Below are positions 63,185 through 64,000 of a stretch of 64,000 bases of DNA, one piece after another. The stretch is from the NCBI GenBank assembly GCA_016706545.1, contig JADJJK010000001.1, positions 62,001 to 126,000 on the forward strand, written 5' to 3'. Each line of letters begins with the position of its first letter. Position 1 is the stretch's first letter. The DNA comes from Myxococcales bacterium. GTDB taxonomy: Bacteria > Myxococcota_A > Polyangia > Haliangiales > Haliangiaceae. A program made the translations under genes and the position numbers. The notes beneath the pieces were generated by a model. It saw nothing but the letters and a program-made list of their open reading frames with translations. It was not told the DNA's origin and ran no database searches.

Positions 63185-64000
63185 ATGAAGACGGTGTCCA
63201 CGCTCCTGATCGCTGCTGTCGCCTCGGCCCTCGTCACCTCCGCCTGCGGATCCTCGGAGCCCGCGGCGCCGGTGCCGGTCTACTACGGTGAGGTCCAGCG
63301 CATCCTGCAAGAGAGCTGCGTGGAGTGCCACTCCGACAGCCCGGACCGGCTGGCGCCGTTTAGCCTGGCCTCTTACGAGGACGCGGTGGCGGCGGCCCAG
63401 ACCACGCCGATCGCCTTCGCCGTGCTGCACCGGACGATGCCGCCCTACTACGCCCAGAACGACGGGAGCTGTCAGACCTTCACCAGCAAGTGGCTGTCGG
63501 AGGAGGACCTGCAGACCCTGGTGACCTGGGTCAACGGCGAGCGAGCCGCCGGCGATCCCGCGCGCAGCCTACCGCCGCCGACGCCGGCGCCGCCCTTGCC
63601 CGCGGTGGACGCCACGCTGGACATCGGCGGCGACTACACGCCCGATCCAAGGGTCAGCGATGACTACCGCTGCTTCGTAGTCGACGCGCTCGGCAGCTCC
63701 GCCGCCGAGAAGTTCGTCACCGGCGCGCACGTCTCCCCAAGCAACTTCACGGTGGCGCACCACGCGATCCTGTTCTCGCTCGACAGCGCGCAGGCGGAGG
63801 CGGACGCGCTGGCGCGGGACGCCGCCGACCCGGCGCTCGGCTATCGCTGCTCGTCGAGCGGCCCCACCGAGAGCGGCGCGACCTTCCTCATTGGCTGGGC
63901 GCCCGGAAATCAAGCGCAGCTCTTCCCCGCCGGCACCGGTATCCCGGTGGTGGGCAACCGCAAGCTGGTGGTGCAGATGCACTACAACCTGGCGACCAGC
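63185..64000 (+). CDS. Secreted haem- and copper-site oxygenase-like protein, 3' end cut off
   Basis: The frame runs from the ATG at 63185 to the window edge without a stop (272 codons seen). The start MKTVSTLLIAAVASALVTSA then Cys is a lipoprotein signal. A c-type haem motif CVECH follows near residue 48. From about residue 150 the sequence fits copper type II ascorbate-dependent monooxygenase-like proteins common in myxobacteria (FTVAHHAILFSLD with paired His, and VVQMHYNLATS at the edge). Substrate unknown. The family call is from motif style. Confidence 0.75.
   Translation, partial: MKTVSTLLIAAVASALVTSACGSSEPAAPVPVYYGEVQRILQESCVECHSDSPDRLAPFSLASYEDAVAAAQTTPIAFAVLHRTMPPYYAQNDGSCQTFTSKWLSEEDLQTLVTWVNGERAAGDPARSLPPPTPAPPLPAVDATLDIGGDYTPDPRVSDDYRCFVVDALGSSAAEKFVTGAHVSPSNFTVAHHAILFSLDSAQAEADALARDAADPALGYRCSSSGPTESGATFLIGWAPGNQAQLFPAGTGIPVVGNRKLVVQMHYNLATS

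Overview
This is a GC-rich, gene-dense chromosomal segment that most resembles a myxobacterium (Myxococcota). The reasons are many lipoproteins and Cys-rich secreted proteins, a protease tail that looks like a MYXO-CTERM sorting signal (Gly-Cys-Ser, one hydrophobic helix, Arg/Lys cluster), an AgmX/PglI-type C-terminal domain, and an Hsp70 fragment protein beside small phosphatases. The genus assignment is inference. No rRNA, tRNA or CRISPR array was seen.

Layout. 1-7.4 kb is a worn accessory stretch. It holds the end of a LuxR-type response regulator, a zinc-ribbon membrane protein, a phospholipase-A2-like Cys-rich lipoprotein, a decayed IS66 element with recognisable ends that sits against a second transposase remnant, a frameshifted trypsin-like protease, and the relic of a GmrSD-like restriction enzyme. 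7.6-14.8 kb (minus strand) is a tight four-gene operon: methyltransferase, NodU/CmcH-type carbamoyltransferase, SGNH hydrolase-like protein and GT39-type glycosyltransferase. 15.0-35.0 kb (plus strand) is the centrepiece. It has ten radical SAM or radical-SAM-like genes, one homologue that has lost the iron-sulfur motif, a YcaO protein of the E. coli type and a cysteine desulfurase. Opposite them, in the middle, lies a 197-residue protein with a Tat signal and a short Cys/Gly/Ser/Asn/Trp tail.

I read 7.6-35.0 kb as one biosynthetic locus for a heavily modified ribosomal peptide or peptide-derived compound. In this model B12-type and SPASM-type radical SAM enzymes modify a peptide, YcaO plus desulfurase may add sulfur or activate the backbone, and the divergent operon may glycosylate, carbamoylate and methylate the product. 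The Tat protein is the best precursor candidate seen. Its role is inference from position and sequence style only. No ABC exporter or dedicated leader protease was seen in the locus.

35.0-64.0 kb is mostly ordinary chromosome: a PHP-domain lipoprotein, an alkaline-phosphatase/sulfatase-fold lipoprotein and Tex; an SDR/hydrolase fusion divergent from a LysR regulator; an adenosine-deaminase-family enzyme; a mechanosensitive channel with a cyclic-nucleotide domain; several envelope proteins; SixA-like phosphatase, Hsp70-like protein, class I fumarase, DnaJ, branched-chain aminotransferase, GroEL/GroES with a CIRCE operator, tryptophan 2,3-dioxygenase-like protein, and a cut-off haem/copper oxygenase-like protein.

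A theme across the window is in-frame tandem repeats of 9-30 bp in coding sequences. At least three genes also carry small frame-breaking changes inside or near such low-complexity DNA (PHP lipoprotein, Tex tail, deaminase N-terminus).
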